DNA from: Psoroptes ovis | Lineage: Eukaryota; Arthropoda; Arachnida; Sarcoptiformes; Psoroptidae | Length of the DNA stretch: 64,000 bases | Assembly: GCA_002943765.1 (NCBI GenBank) | Contig: PQWQ01000011.1 | Coordinates: 1,860,001 to 1,924,000 of the forward strand | Reading direction: 5' to 3' | Part shown: positions 24,827 to 35,205 of the stretch, piece after piece | How the letters are laid out: each line of letters starts with the position of its first letter | Position numbering within the stretch: the stretch's first letter is position 1 | Program-made: the position numbers and the translations under genes | Notes under the pieces: generated by a model | What the model was told of the DNA's origin: nothing | Database searches by the model: none | The model's input: only the letters and a program-made list of their open reading frames with translations

Positions 24827-25703
24827 GAAAAATTATTATTTTTTCAATTCACCACCGATCATCAATAAATTAATACGACCAAATATCATTGAAAATTGTT
24901 GGTGAAGAAAAAAAAATGGTTTCAATTAAAAATAATCAACAAAATATCATAAAAAACATCATAATTTTTTTTCATTTTCATTTACCATTACCATACCGAA
25001 CTTGAATTGAATTTATTTTTAAATGTCATACATTTTTTTATGATGATCATCAATGACAATTGGATAGGATCCAATCAAATTATAAATAAAATAAGGAGAA
25101 GACATATATTAATTCATTTATAAATTAATATGAACAACATTGAATTATATATTTAATTCAATTCATTAAATGAAAGAAAATTTTTGCCAATATCATCATC
25201 GTTTTGATGATTTACTTATATATTTGCGACAGAAATATTGGAAGTCATGATCAATCCAAGTTCAATCAACGATGAAATTGGATTTTCAAATTAAATATCA
25301 ATCGAAATTCAATCGAAGGGTTTTTCTTTGATTAATGAAATTTTTATTAAAATTTTTAAAAATAATTATTAATTATCATTGATTTCATTTTTTTTTTTTT
25401 TTTTTTTTTTTGGCTGATTTTGTTTTGTTTTATTTTGTTTTTTTACACAAAGAATCAAGTTTTAATTAATTTTTTTGATTAATCCAAAGAATAAATACAA
25501 ATGATTAATGTATTATGATTATATTTTCATTATTCAAAAAAAATATTAATAAAATAAAAAATTAGTAAATAAATAAAAATAGAAATTAATTGGCCATTTA
25601 GATGAAAGAAAGTGAAAAAATTTAACATAAATTTGAGAATTTTAATTTTTTTTGTTTGAATTTTCAAGAGTTTTTCAAAGAATATATATTAATCCATTAT
25701 GTT
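24827..25703. other. Intergenic region, aquaporin upstream / secreted protein downstream
   Basis: AT-rich sequence with a T24 run (25388-25411) and no supportable frame. It should contain the aquaporin promoter and the 3'UTR of the next minus-strand gene. Confidence 0.5.
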
Positions 25704-28098
25704 TCAGGCACTTGGAGCTGGTGTTGGTGATGATCTACGTCCAAATAAATTTGGCCTTGGTCTATTGCCGAAAAATGACGGTCTTTGTCGTCCAATTTTT
25801 GGTCTCTCAGTTGATGATGAAACTTGTGGCGGTGCTGATGATGATTCGTTATTTTGTGGTTGTGATTCCGGCTCAGAATCGCCACCATTGTTTGAATCGT
25901 TTGGCGAAGCATCACCTGTTGCTGATGTTTCATCATTTGCTTTGTTTTCATCATTCGTCACAGGAGCGACTGATGCTGGCGTTTCGGTAGTCGATGAAAC
26001 TTGATCCACAGGTTGATTACGATTTCTATTTCTTAAAAATGGTAATCTATTGCCATTATTTCGAAGTTGTGGACGATTACGGCTAGCATAAGCGTTCGAT
26101 CGTCTTGTAGTAGATTGTACACTACTTTCAGTAGTGCTTGATGGAGCTTCAGTACTAGGTCTTCCAGTACTTGGTTGTGGTTGATAACTTCCACGTCCAC
26201 CATATCGTCCACGATTGCCGAATCGTCTAGGAGCTGATGTTGAATAATCTTGCGCTCCACGTTGTGGTGCAACTGTGGTTGTTGTACTGGTAGTTGCTGG
26301 CTGATTATTATGGTGTTCTCCATCATCACCACCATGATTATCTTCACCAGTAGCACGTTCATCATTGATTGGTGAACCGAATCCTGGTCGGTTTGGACGA
26401 CGGAATCGATTATTATTTAATGGACGATTGCGTCTAATGTTGACAGCAGCTGGATTATTGTAATTGACTGGAGGTGCTCTTGTGAAGGTTCGTGGTGGTG
26501 GAGCTGCTGTTGTTGTAGTTGTCGTCGTTGTTGTTGATAATCGACTACGGTATGATGGCGTAGACCGATTAGGAGCACCGAATCCAGGTCGACGGTTGCC
26601 GAAACGTCTTCGTGGTGCTTCAGTAGTTGTTGTTGAAGCTTCAGTAGTACTTGGTGGAGGCGGTGTGGTAGTCGTGGTCGTTGTGGTTGTTGTAGTTGTG
26701 GTCGTTGTTGTTGTTGTGGTTGTAGTTGGTCGTGGTCTAGCGGATGTCGTTGTTTGGTGTTGAACTGTTGTTGGTCTGGATGGTACTACCGTGCTGATTG
26801 GTAGTTGAGGGGATGAAATATGTGATTGATCATGCTCTGGCAATCTCTCATTGCCCATAAGCTGTGGCTGAATTTTCTCTGAATCAAAATGCTTTTCAGG
26901 AGATTCAGATGGCGGAGCTTGTGAAGTGGTTGTCGGTGGTGTTTGAGGTGGCTGCTGATTGCCATATCGGAAAATATTCGAAACAAGACTTGTGTGATTG
27001 GCCATTGCAGGCGGAAGCTGTGAATGTGGCTGCAACGGAACCGGTGTAGACATTGTCGGTTGTTGACTTTGATTAGATTGCTGTTTTGGTAGTTGTACAT
27101 TTGAAGTTGAAGGATTCAAAATGGCTGCTATATCGACTGGTTTGACATTGGCTCCAGAATGTGGATCAGTCATTGGTTTTGGTTCATTACTTGGTTGTTG
27201 TTTGTTAGTCGCTTTGTTAACATTGATTGGTTGCGATTGAGAATTTACACTGCCATCAAATCCTTCCAATGATGGAATAGCATCTAGCCCATTGTTTGGA
27301 TCATTTTTAATATTTTTATCATCATCATAATAGTAATAATAATAAATGACAACATCATCTTTTTTATCATTATTATTTGTTGAAGCTGTTTTATTGATTG
27401 AATTTGAAACAGGAGATTGAGTTGAAGACGTTGGCGAAGATGTTTGACGTGATGGCGATGGCGTAGTATTCGAAGGTTGTTCTAACATCGACACTAACAA
27501 ATTATGGTCACCTGGTTGAAAGTTGATTCTTGATTTATTATTCGCTTGTAAATCTTCATATTGAAATGGATATGGCTGTGGTGGTGATTGTGTTGTCGAT
27601 ATTTGCGATTGTTGATTTCTTAAATTAGCAGATCGTTGATTATTATTGACAGATGCATCAATTAATTGTGCATTGAATTGATTAGCATTTGATTGTGGTT
27701 GCGCAGTGGGTGGTTGTCGCACTGATTGTGTTTGTTGTCGATTATTTTGTGGTGCAACTCTTACATTATCAGGTATTGGTGCTGGTTGTGGTTGTTGTTG
27801 TTGTGCAGAATTCACAACAGAAGATGGCGATATTGGTGGTGGTGGTGGAAAATGTGTCGGTGGCGGATTCCATGACACCGATTGTGATGGATGAAATTGA
27901 TTAGCACCGCTAATCACTGAAATTAATGGTTCATTATTATTATTATTTGTTGATGGTTGATTTTGTTGTTGAAATTGAGGATAACGTCTAATCGAATTAA
28001 ATTGTTCTTGTTGATTGTTATTGTTATTATGATTATTATTGTTATTATTTAAATTTGATTGAGGTTGAACATATTGTGGTTGTGGTGGCAGAAATTGT

Positions 28099-28130
<32 letters not shown>

Positions 28131-28765
28131 ATTACGATAATTAGTAGCTGATGGTTGATGACGATGAATCGGTTGCGGCTGATTATTTGCTGATTGTGGC
28201 TGATGATAATGAATGAAATGATCTTCAACAGGTGGCAAATCCTTTATAAAATAAAGAAAATAATCATTGAAAATGAACAGAAAATTTCCAAATAATTCAA
28301 TTTCAAATAACAGAGAAAAAATTTCAAAAAAAAAAAAAAAAAATAAAAACTTACAAAACTAGTTGTATTTGTATTTGGCAAATCAAAACTATAATATTGA
28401 TAATTTGGATTATTCGATATTTGTCGTTTGACCGGTGTTAAATATTTTAATTCATCATCATCATTATTGTTGATTACTGATGATGCTTGATGCTTTGATA
28501 TTTGTTGTTGATGATGATGTTGAGTATTATCGACAGGCAATTCAAAGCTCACTATATCACCATTTTTATCATTTATTATTTTATTATTATTAGTATTATC
28601 ATTTAATTGTTGATTATTATGACTATTGTTATTATTATTATTATTTTCTTGACATTCAATCAATAATAATGAATTGAATGTTGATATAATTAATAATAAT
28701 AATAATAATAAACAATAATGTTGTTTATGATGATAATGATGATGATGATGAGGTATCGAATTCAT
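25704..28765 (-). CDS. Secreted Gln/Asn-, Pro- and Thr-rich low-complexity protein
   Basis: Two exons, 28765-28355 and 28241-25704, joined in phase 0, give 982 aa. A His-rich start is followed by a hydrophobic core (LLLLLLLIISTFNSLLLIEC) that reads as a signal peptide. Residues then run through an Asn/Gln-rich part with a dibasic site (TPVKRQIS), a Gln/Pro-rich middle, an uninterrupted Thr run of about two dozen residues, and an Arg/Gly/Phe-rich end. The end has loosely repeated units such as RRRFGNRRPGFGAPNRSTP, RRFGNRGRYGGRG and FGNRPRPNLFGRRSS. I recognise no enzymatic or chitin-binding domain. Mucin-like O-glycosylation of the Thr tracts and an extracellular-matrix or cuticle role are inferences from composition only. 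A conserved open frame of this length and the clean splice junction argue that it is real. Confidence 0.7.
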
Positions 28766-28772
28766 CAATGAT

Positions 28773-28797
28773 CTATGGAGAGAGAGAGAGAGAGAGA
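28773..28797 (-). promoter_or_regulatory. 3' splice acceptor of an untranslated upstream exon, with (CT)n tract
   Basis: On the minus strand a pure CT repeat of about 20 nt runs into CCATAG, followed by ATCATTG and the ATG at 28765. This is a textbook polypyrimidine tract plus AG, so the coding start is probably preceded by a 5'UTR intron. The same GA/CT repeat could also bind a GAGA-type factor. Confidence 0.55.
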
Positions 28798-29036
28798 AAA
28801 AAAAATGAAAATTAAAAATTTTTTAAATACATTCCTTTGCATTTGGACAAATTCAATGAATCTAAATTCAAATTCAATTTCAAAATTCATTGACACATGC
28901 ACACACAAGATTATAGTTATGTGTGTAAATCAATGTCAATAAGTGCAAAAATATTAAATTAAAATAAACGAAAAACGTGATTCGATCAAATTGATTTAAT
29001 GATTTTTTTTTTATTTGACCACAGTCAAAAATTAAA

Positions 29037-29067
29037 TTTTAATGACAAAAAATATTTGTCATTAAAA
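29037..29067. repeat. Perfect 13-bp inverted repeat, 5-nt loop
   Basis: TTTTAATGACAAA (29037-29049) and TTTGTCATTAAAA (29055-29067) are exact reverse complements. The site is about 270 bp upstream of the secreted-protein ATG. A second smaller palindrome, TGTCAAA...TTTGACA, lies at 29101-29122. Confidence 0.7.
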
Positions 29068-29193
29068 CAATCATTATTTGTGTTTGTCTTGAAAAAATTA
29101 TGTCAAACAATAATTTTTGACATTTATTATAATTGATTTTCTATGGCTATTGCATTTTCAGCAGCGAAAAAATAAAATCAAATAATCATTTGT

Positions 29194-29196
<3 letters not shown>

Positions 29197-29231
<35 letters not shown>
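29197..29231. repeat. Poly-T tract (35 nt)
   Basis: Uninterrupted T run, the longest homopolymer in the window. No retroelement body abuts it. Confidence 0.9.
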
Positions 29232-29232
<1 letters not shown>

Positions 29233-29362
29233 AAAACTTTCATTGATCATTGGAAGAAATGATCAATGAAATGAAGAAATCAATGATCATGTTGATGTGC
29301 GTTTTGAACAAAATAAATGTCAAACCAAACAAGTACATAAGGACAAATTTTTTTTTTTTATA

Positions 29363-29442
29363 TGGAGTTGTCCCATAAGTTCTTGTCGGTTATATCGTAG
29401 AAAATCATTAGAAAATTGGCAAGAACTTATGGGACAACCTAA
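29363..29442. mobile_element. Hairpin MITE copy 4 (80 bp, CCCATAAG type)
   Basis: Arms GTTGTCCCATAAGTTCTTG and CAAGAACTTATGGGACAAC pair exactly. Outer left bases are degraded (TGGA for TTAG). TA on both sides. Type D. Confidence 0.82.
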
Positions 29443-30871
29443 TATTATTATTATTGATTTTCAATTAGTTTCGAATAATTAATTTTCGACCAAAGACAAT
29501 CATTAATTATTATTATTACTCTATTTTTGATTTTTAAGAATATTTTTCGATAGTTTTTTATTGATCATCAATAAGAATGAACAATCTTTTTTGTTGATCA
29601 AAAATTTGAAAATATTTGAAATTGATTGAAATAAATATAAAAATTAAATGATCAATGAAACAAATAGCAATCGTAATGAAGCGAAACAACAAACCACAGT
29701 GAATAAACTAAATTTTCAAAAATTTAAAAAATTGTCTGATTGTTTCGAAACATTTAACAAATGACAAATTTTTCATTTTTTTTTTTTTTTTCATTCAAAC
29801 TGAACATGTTTTCACATGTTTCATCAAAAGAAATATTACTGTTTGTGTTCAAAAGTAATTATTCATGTAATAATTAAATGTGTCATACATATATGTGTTT
29901 ATTTAAAGATTGAAAAAAATTGAAAAATTGAAATTGATCGCTTTATTTTTCAATGATTATCAATATTTACCTCAAAAAATGGACCATTCTGTCAAAATAT
30001 TTTTTTTTGTGTCGAATATGATCAATGAATATGAATGAATGAATTTCAAGGTTTTTCGATCACCCAACCTATTAATAACCTCACACACACACACACTGCA
30101 AGCTACAACGATATCAACGATAATGGTGATGTAATTGGTTGAATCGATGATGATAATTATGGTGTTATTACGGTAATTCGATTAAGTTGTCAAAGAGTTT
30201 TTTTGATTTTTGAAAATTTCTTTGATTAAATTTAAAAAACAATTAAATCAGGTTATTAATGCACTGTAAGAATACCATCGTTGATGATGATGATGATGAT
30301 GATGATTGATTCGATGGCATCGAAATGATCATAGATCATTGGAAATAGGATGAAATGAAATCAATTAAAAATGTTATTCCTTCAATCATATTGGATATAA
30401 AGGAATTTTTTTTTCTGTGTGTTTCAAAAATTCAATTATTCATTTGGAATAATCAAAAAATTTGATTGAAAAATGATAATTTTCACCATACGAACACACA
30501 TTCACTGAAATATAATCCGATTTCACATTCGAAAAAAATGAAAATATTACTTTTAATATCTACGAGAAAAAATAATAATGATAAATTGAAAAATTGCCGT
30601 GGTAGTATAGGTCGATCTGAATTGAATTTTTAAATTTGAATGAAAAATAAGAAAAAAATTCCAGTATTGGAAAAATCTCTCTTCTCAAATTGAAATTCAA
30701 TTGCCATAAAACTGCTATTTGGCTGTTGTTGTTGTTGTTGTTCCAATTTGGACAGAGATTCAATATTTCAATTTGGGAAAAAAAATAAAAAAAACTTTCT
30801 TTCTCTCTTTTCTTATTATTTCTGTTATAAAAATATATAATATTCACGGTACTTGTTTATTTGTAAAAATA

Positions 30872-30952
30872 TTAAATTGTCCGAAAAGTTTTTGCCGATT
30901 ATATTCGTAGAAAATCATTGAAAAATCGAAAAAAACTTTTCGGACAACCTAA
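30872..30952. mobile_element. Hairpin MITE copy 5 (81 bp)
   Basis: TTAAATTGTCCGAAAAGTTT at left, AAACTTTTCGGACAACCTAA at right, flanked by TA. The centre retains TATATTCGTAGAAAATCATTG, shared with copies 4 and 16. Confidence 0.83.
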
Positions 30953-31196
30953 TAAAAAAAATAAAATGGAAAAAATTAAAATTAAAAATGGAAAAAATTA
31001 TCAAATTTATTGCATTAGTTTATATGGCCATACACAGCCACACATTAATATCTGTATGTCTTCCTTTCTCTTTTCATTTTGGGCTTTCAAAAATTATTTT
31101 CCCTTCAATTGTTTATTGCTTATTCACAATTTCTTATGAAGAATATTATGATTATGACGATGATTTTTGATAATCGCAAGGGATGTCAAAATTAGC

Positions 31197-31220
31197 AAAA
31201 AAAAAAAAAAAAAAAAAAAA
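31197..31220. repeat. Poly-A tract (24 nt)
   Basis: Uninterrupted A run. The preceding sequence shows no retroelement or gene homology that I can see. Confidence 0.9.
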
Positions 31221-32419
31221 TGAAATTAACAAATTCGGAATGAAAAACGGAAAAAAAAATAAAATGAAAATTGAATGAAATAAATTATCAAAATTTAAAA
31301 AAGCAAATGAAAAGCATAATCCAAGATAAAATGTTAGAACTATGTGTGAGAAGAAGAGATGATGCTTGACTATGCTGTCCATAATCAGTATTTTTTTTTC
31401 GAAAATTTAAAATCTTGAGATGTTTTAAAATCTTAAGATATTTTAAAAATCTTAAAATATTGAATTATTTTGATAGAAAATTGAATTTCAATTTGAATCA
31501 TCCATAAGATATAAATATTTATATATGTATGCATATGTGATTACTGATTAATTAAACAATATTAGCATTATAACAGATGTATTGAATGTAATCATTTCAT
31601 AATATATACAAATAAATGATGAATATATGGAAATTGGATTTCAAAAAAAAATGTTTTTTGAAACGTGTTTTAAATTTCCATTTAAATTTTTTTCCAAACA
31701 AATTTTCCCATAAATGGTATGCCTTATGAAATGATGATGCTGATGATGATAATGATGAGCCATGAATGATACATTCATTGACAGACAGAAATATTGAAAT
31801 ATATTTCTAAATTCAGAAATATCAGTGACAAATGATATCATCATTACAAATATTTTCTAGGTCTAGTTTTTTGTCAATGATCATCTTGATGATCGACGAC
31901 GATTAATCAATGTTTTTGGAGAAGAAATCATAAAAGTAAATATTTTTCAATTTGAAATTTTATCCCAAAAGATTTTGTACCCGAAAATCTTTCACCAATC
32001 AAAAATTGTTTAAAAACATTTTGATTTTATGAAATGGAAAACAACACAGGTAAACACACACAGCTTCAAATATAAGCTTTGAAATTAAAGTCAAAAAAAA
32101 AATGAAAATCTAGGTTAATCTTTGAAGTGTATCTAAGTTTTTTTCTTCTTTGAATTTTGATGCATATTTTTTTCATTTTGGCTTAATCTTAAAATCTTAG
32201 GAAAAAAAATACATGATACTACACCCAAATACTTAAGTTGTATGATATTCATGTTGTTTGTTTGAACACACACACATGTTTCATGTTGTTTTGTTGTTAA
32301 CATTTATTTGAAATCAATTATTTATTTATTTATCCATGTTTTTTTTTCTCGGATTAAAATCCGAACAAAAATTTATATCCAACCGAGAAATATTAAACAA
32401 TATTCGTGTTTGAATTTTA

Positions 32420-32499
32420 TAAGGCTGTCCGGAAAGTATTTGCCGATTATATAGCAGGGAATTATGAGAAAATCGGCAATAACTTAACGGAAAACCTGA
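32420..32499. mobile_element. Hairpin MITE copy 6 (80 bp, diverged)
   Basis: TAAGGCTGTCCGGAAAGTAT and AACTTAACGGAAAACCTGA pair imperfectly, so this is an older copy. TA on both sides. Type A centre in reverse order (GATTATATAGCAGGGAATTATGAG). Confidence 0.75.
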
Positions 32500-32682
32500 T
32501 ATTATTTCTAAGACTATTATTATTATTATCATTTTTGAGATAAATCAAAATTGATTGATTGATTTTCTCAAAAAAATGTAGATAATAAATGAAGAAATCA
32601 TCTAAAAGATTTTGGAAAAAATTTTCCCATTTCCATCTTGGAAAGTATTGAATTTTCATATCAAAAAATAATAAAAATAACA

Positions 32683-32765
32683 TTAGGTTGTCCGAAAAGT
32701 TCATTCGGCTTAATCACAATAGAATTGCTCGATGAAAATCGGCTATAACTTTTCGGACAACCTAA
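32683..32765. mobile_element. Hairpin MITE copy 7 (83 bp, type B)
   Basis: Left TTAGGTTGTCCGAAAAGTTC, right AACTTTTCGGACAACCTAA. The centre ATTCGGCTTAATCACAATAG...GATGAAAATCGG defines type B. Flanks are CA/TG rather than TA. Confidence 0.83.
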
Positions 32766-33100
32766 TGAAAATAATAATTAAATGATGTTGCATAGAAACA
32801 AAACAGGATTTTTGATGGTTGATTTTTGTGCACGTTTTCAATTTAATTTTTTTTTCTATGTGAATTTTTCATTTAAGCAATTTTTTTTTATTTTTTTTTT
32901 CGTTTCAATAATTTTATTATTGAATCAAGCAAGAAAAGCTTTCATTTAAGATAGTCACATTAAATTGACAAGTAGTGATGGCCGCCCGAAACAAATAATG
33001 TTGAATCAATGATGCAAAATAAATGTTTGAAAGCTATTAAACGAAAAAGAACATAACTAAAACAAATCCTGCGAACATCAGCGAAAATCAGCAGAAAATT

Positions 33101-33180
33101 TTAGGTTGTCCGAAAAGTTCATTCGGCTTAATCAATAGAGTTGTTCGCGGAAATCGGCCAAAACTTTCCGGACAACCTAT
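33101..33180. mobile_element. Hairpin MITE copy 8 (80 bp, type B)
   Basis: TTAGGTTGTCCGAAAAGTTC at left, AACTTTCCGGACAACCTAT at right, centre almost identical to copy 7, which lies only 335 bp away in the same orientation. Confidence 0.83.
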
Positions 33181-35123
33181 TATGAAAGTGTTGTGGTTTA
33201 TTTAATTTTATTTTTATTTTTCCAATGTTGCAGCAATGTTTTTCCCCCTTAATGTTTCGTATCGTATTTGCTGAAGCGAATCAAAGAAAATGAAATCAAT
33301 TTAAACAACAAATAAGCAATCAATCACTCACTCTTCGAAAATATTCGTGGATGAATGAATGAATGACTTTAAAACTAAAAAATTTTCAATTTTCGAAGTG
33401 AAAGTCCAAAGTTTGTTCGTGTGTTTTCGAGGTGCATTTTTTTCGGATAAAATGAATACTTTGAATTATCCGAAATCCATGAATAATGAATGAACAATGA
33501 ATGAACCAATGATCAATGATCGTTGATCAATAATTTGTATTTTATTATTTTCCAATTTATCGAAAAATGTTTAATCTTAATTCAAAAATTGATTTTACCA
33601 AATTTGAAAGCATATATTTTAAAAATAAATTCTCCATAAATAACTATTAAATATAATTGTTATCAATCTATCCATATAATACTATTCGATATAAATTAGG
33701 CTAATGATTAATTGAATTTTCAATTTAATTTTTGTTCAAGGGTTTAAACTATTAATATTCGATAATTTGAATCGTTTAAAAATGTAAACAAATTACAATT
33801 TACAATACAACAATCGACAATGGACATCGATAATAATCAATGATAATTGTTTTGAATATATTTAGACTTGGATATTTGGATATTTATTTATTTTTCATTG
33901 AAAATATACAAAAAGTATTAACCTTATTCACCTTATTTGCATTCGAAAATGGAGAAGAATAATTTAACCTTTTATTTCATTTTATTTATTTGAATTTGAA
34001 TTTTTTTTTTTAAATTAAATTCAAATTCAACGTGAATGATTCATCATCATCATCATCATTTGAATATATTCGAATGTATCAAATTTGGTAAATTTTTCTT
34101 TCAAAAAAAGCCAAAATCAAGTTCATTTTTGATCCATTTATTTTCATTTCATTTATTTTCTCCCATTATTCATCATACATCAAAAAAAAAAATCGTTCAA
34201 ATGCTATTGACAATGATTGTTTTGTCGTGTCAATTTCTATTTCTTTTTGCTTTGTTTTTATTTATTTTATCGTCGTCTATCAAAAATCCATTATAATACA
34301 CAATTGAATTAGCCAAACTCGATTTCTTCAAATGTCTATTCAAAGTCACATTTTCAGTCTTAAATCGACATAGAGATGAAAATAATAAATCATTTCTATT
34401 TATTATTTACATTGAAAACAATGCGTGTGTGTGTGTGTGTCCTTATTATTATTTCGAACGAAAACAAAAAAAACAAAAATAAATAAACAAAGGGTTATAT
34501 CATTGTAAATAGTGTGAAACTTGTTTTATTTCTTCCCATTTTTTTTCTTATATTTCATCCATCCTTTGAATATACATTGAATTTTATATATCCAATTTTT
34601 CAATACAAGTCGATATAATTTTTAATTCAATTTCTTTTTTTTAAATGAATGAATGAATGAATGAATGATGAATGATTAAATGTTTTTGGCCATATAAATT
34701 CATTTTAAAATGAATTGTATTGATTTGGCCAAATGAAATAATAATGAATAATGAAACAAGTAAAAAATCTGAAAATAGATTTTTGTTCAAATTTTTGTTT
34801 TTTTTTTTTTTTTTTGTTTAAAAAAGGTTTAAATGAATTTCATTTTACAAAATGTAATTTGGCTGCTGCTGATGTTGTTGCCGTCAATCATTATTGCTGG
34901 ACATCATAGCTCTATGAGGCATAGGCCTTTGAAAAGAGAGAAAGATGGATAAATTTTAATCGCACCAATGTTAAGAGAAATGAATGATACATATATTTCT
35001 CCAACCTGCAAACAAACAAACAAAATGAACGAAAAAAAATTATGTCTAAAATACAGCGCATCATCATCATCATCATCAATAATAATAAAAATAAAAATGA
35101 AAACAGGTGAACATACTCATGTT

Positions 35124-35205
35124 CGAAGGTTGGTCAGAAAGTAATTGATGATTTTTTCATTGAAATTCAACACAAAAATCAACAATTATTTTTCGACCAA
35201 AATTA
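35124..35205. mobile_element. Diverged hairpin of a related mariner-type family
   Basis: GAAGGTTGGTCAGAAAGTAATTG at left, with CAATTATTTTTCGACCAAA at right, gives an imperfect palindrome of about 82 bp. The GGTTGGT...AAAGTAATTG end differs from the main family and is closer to the human MADE1 end as I remember it. Boundaries are approximate. Confidence 0.5.

Noticed and set aside
26464..26763. Plus-strand open frame rich in Val/Gly opposite the secreted protein
   Set aside because: It is the complement of the Thr-codon tract; poly-Val is what the reverse strand of ACN repeats encodes, and the minus-strand frame has the signal peptide and splice sites.
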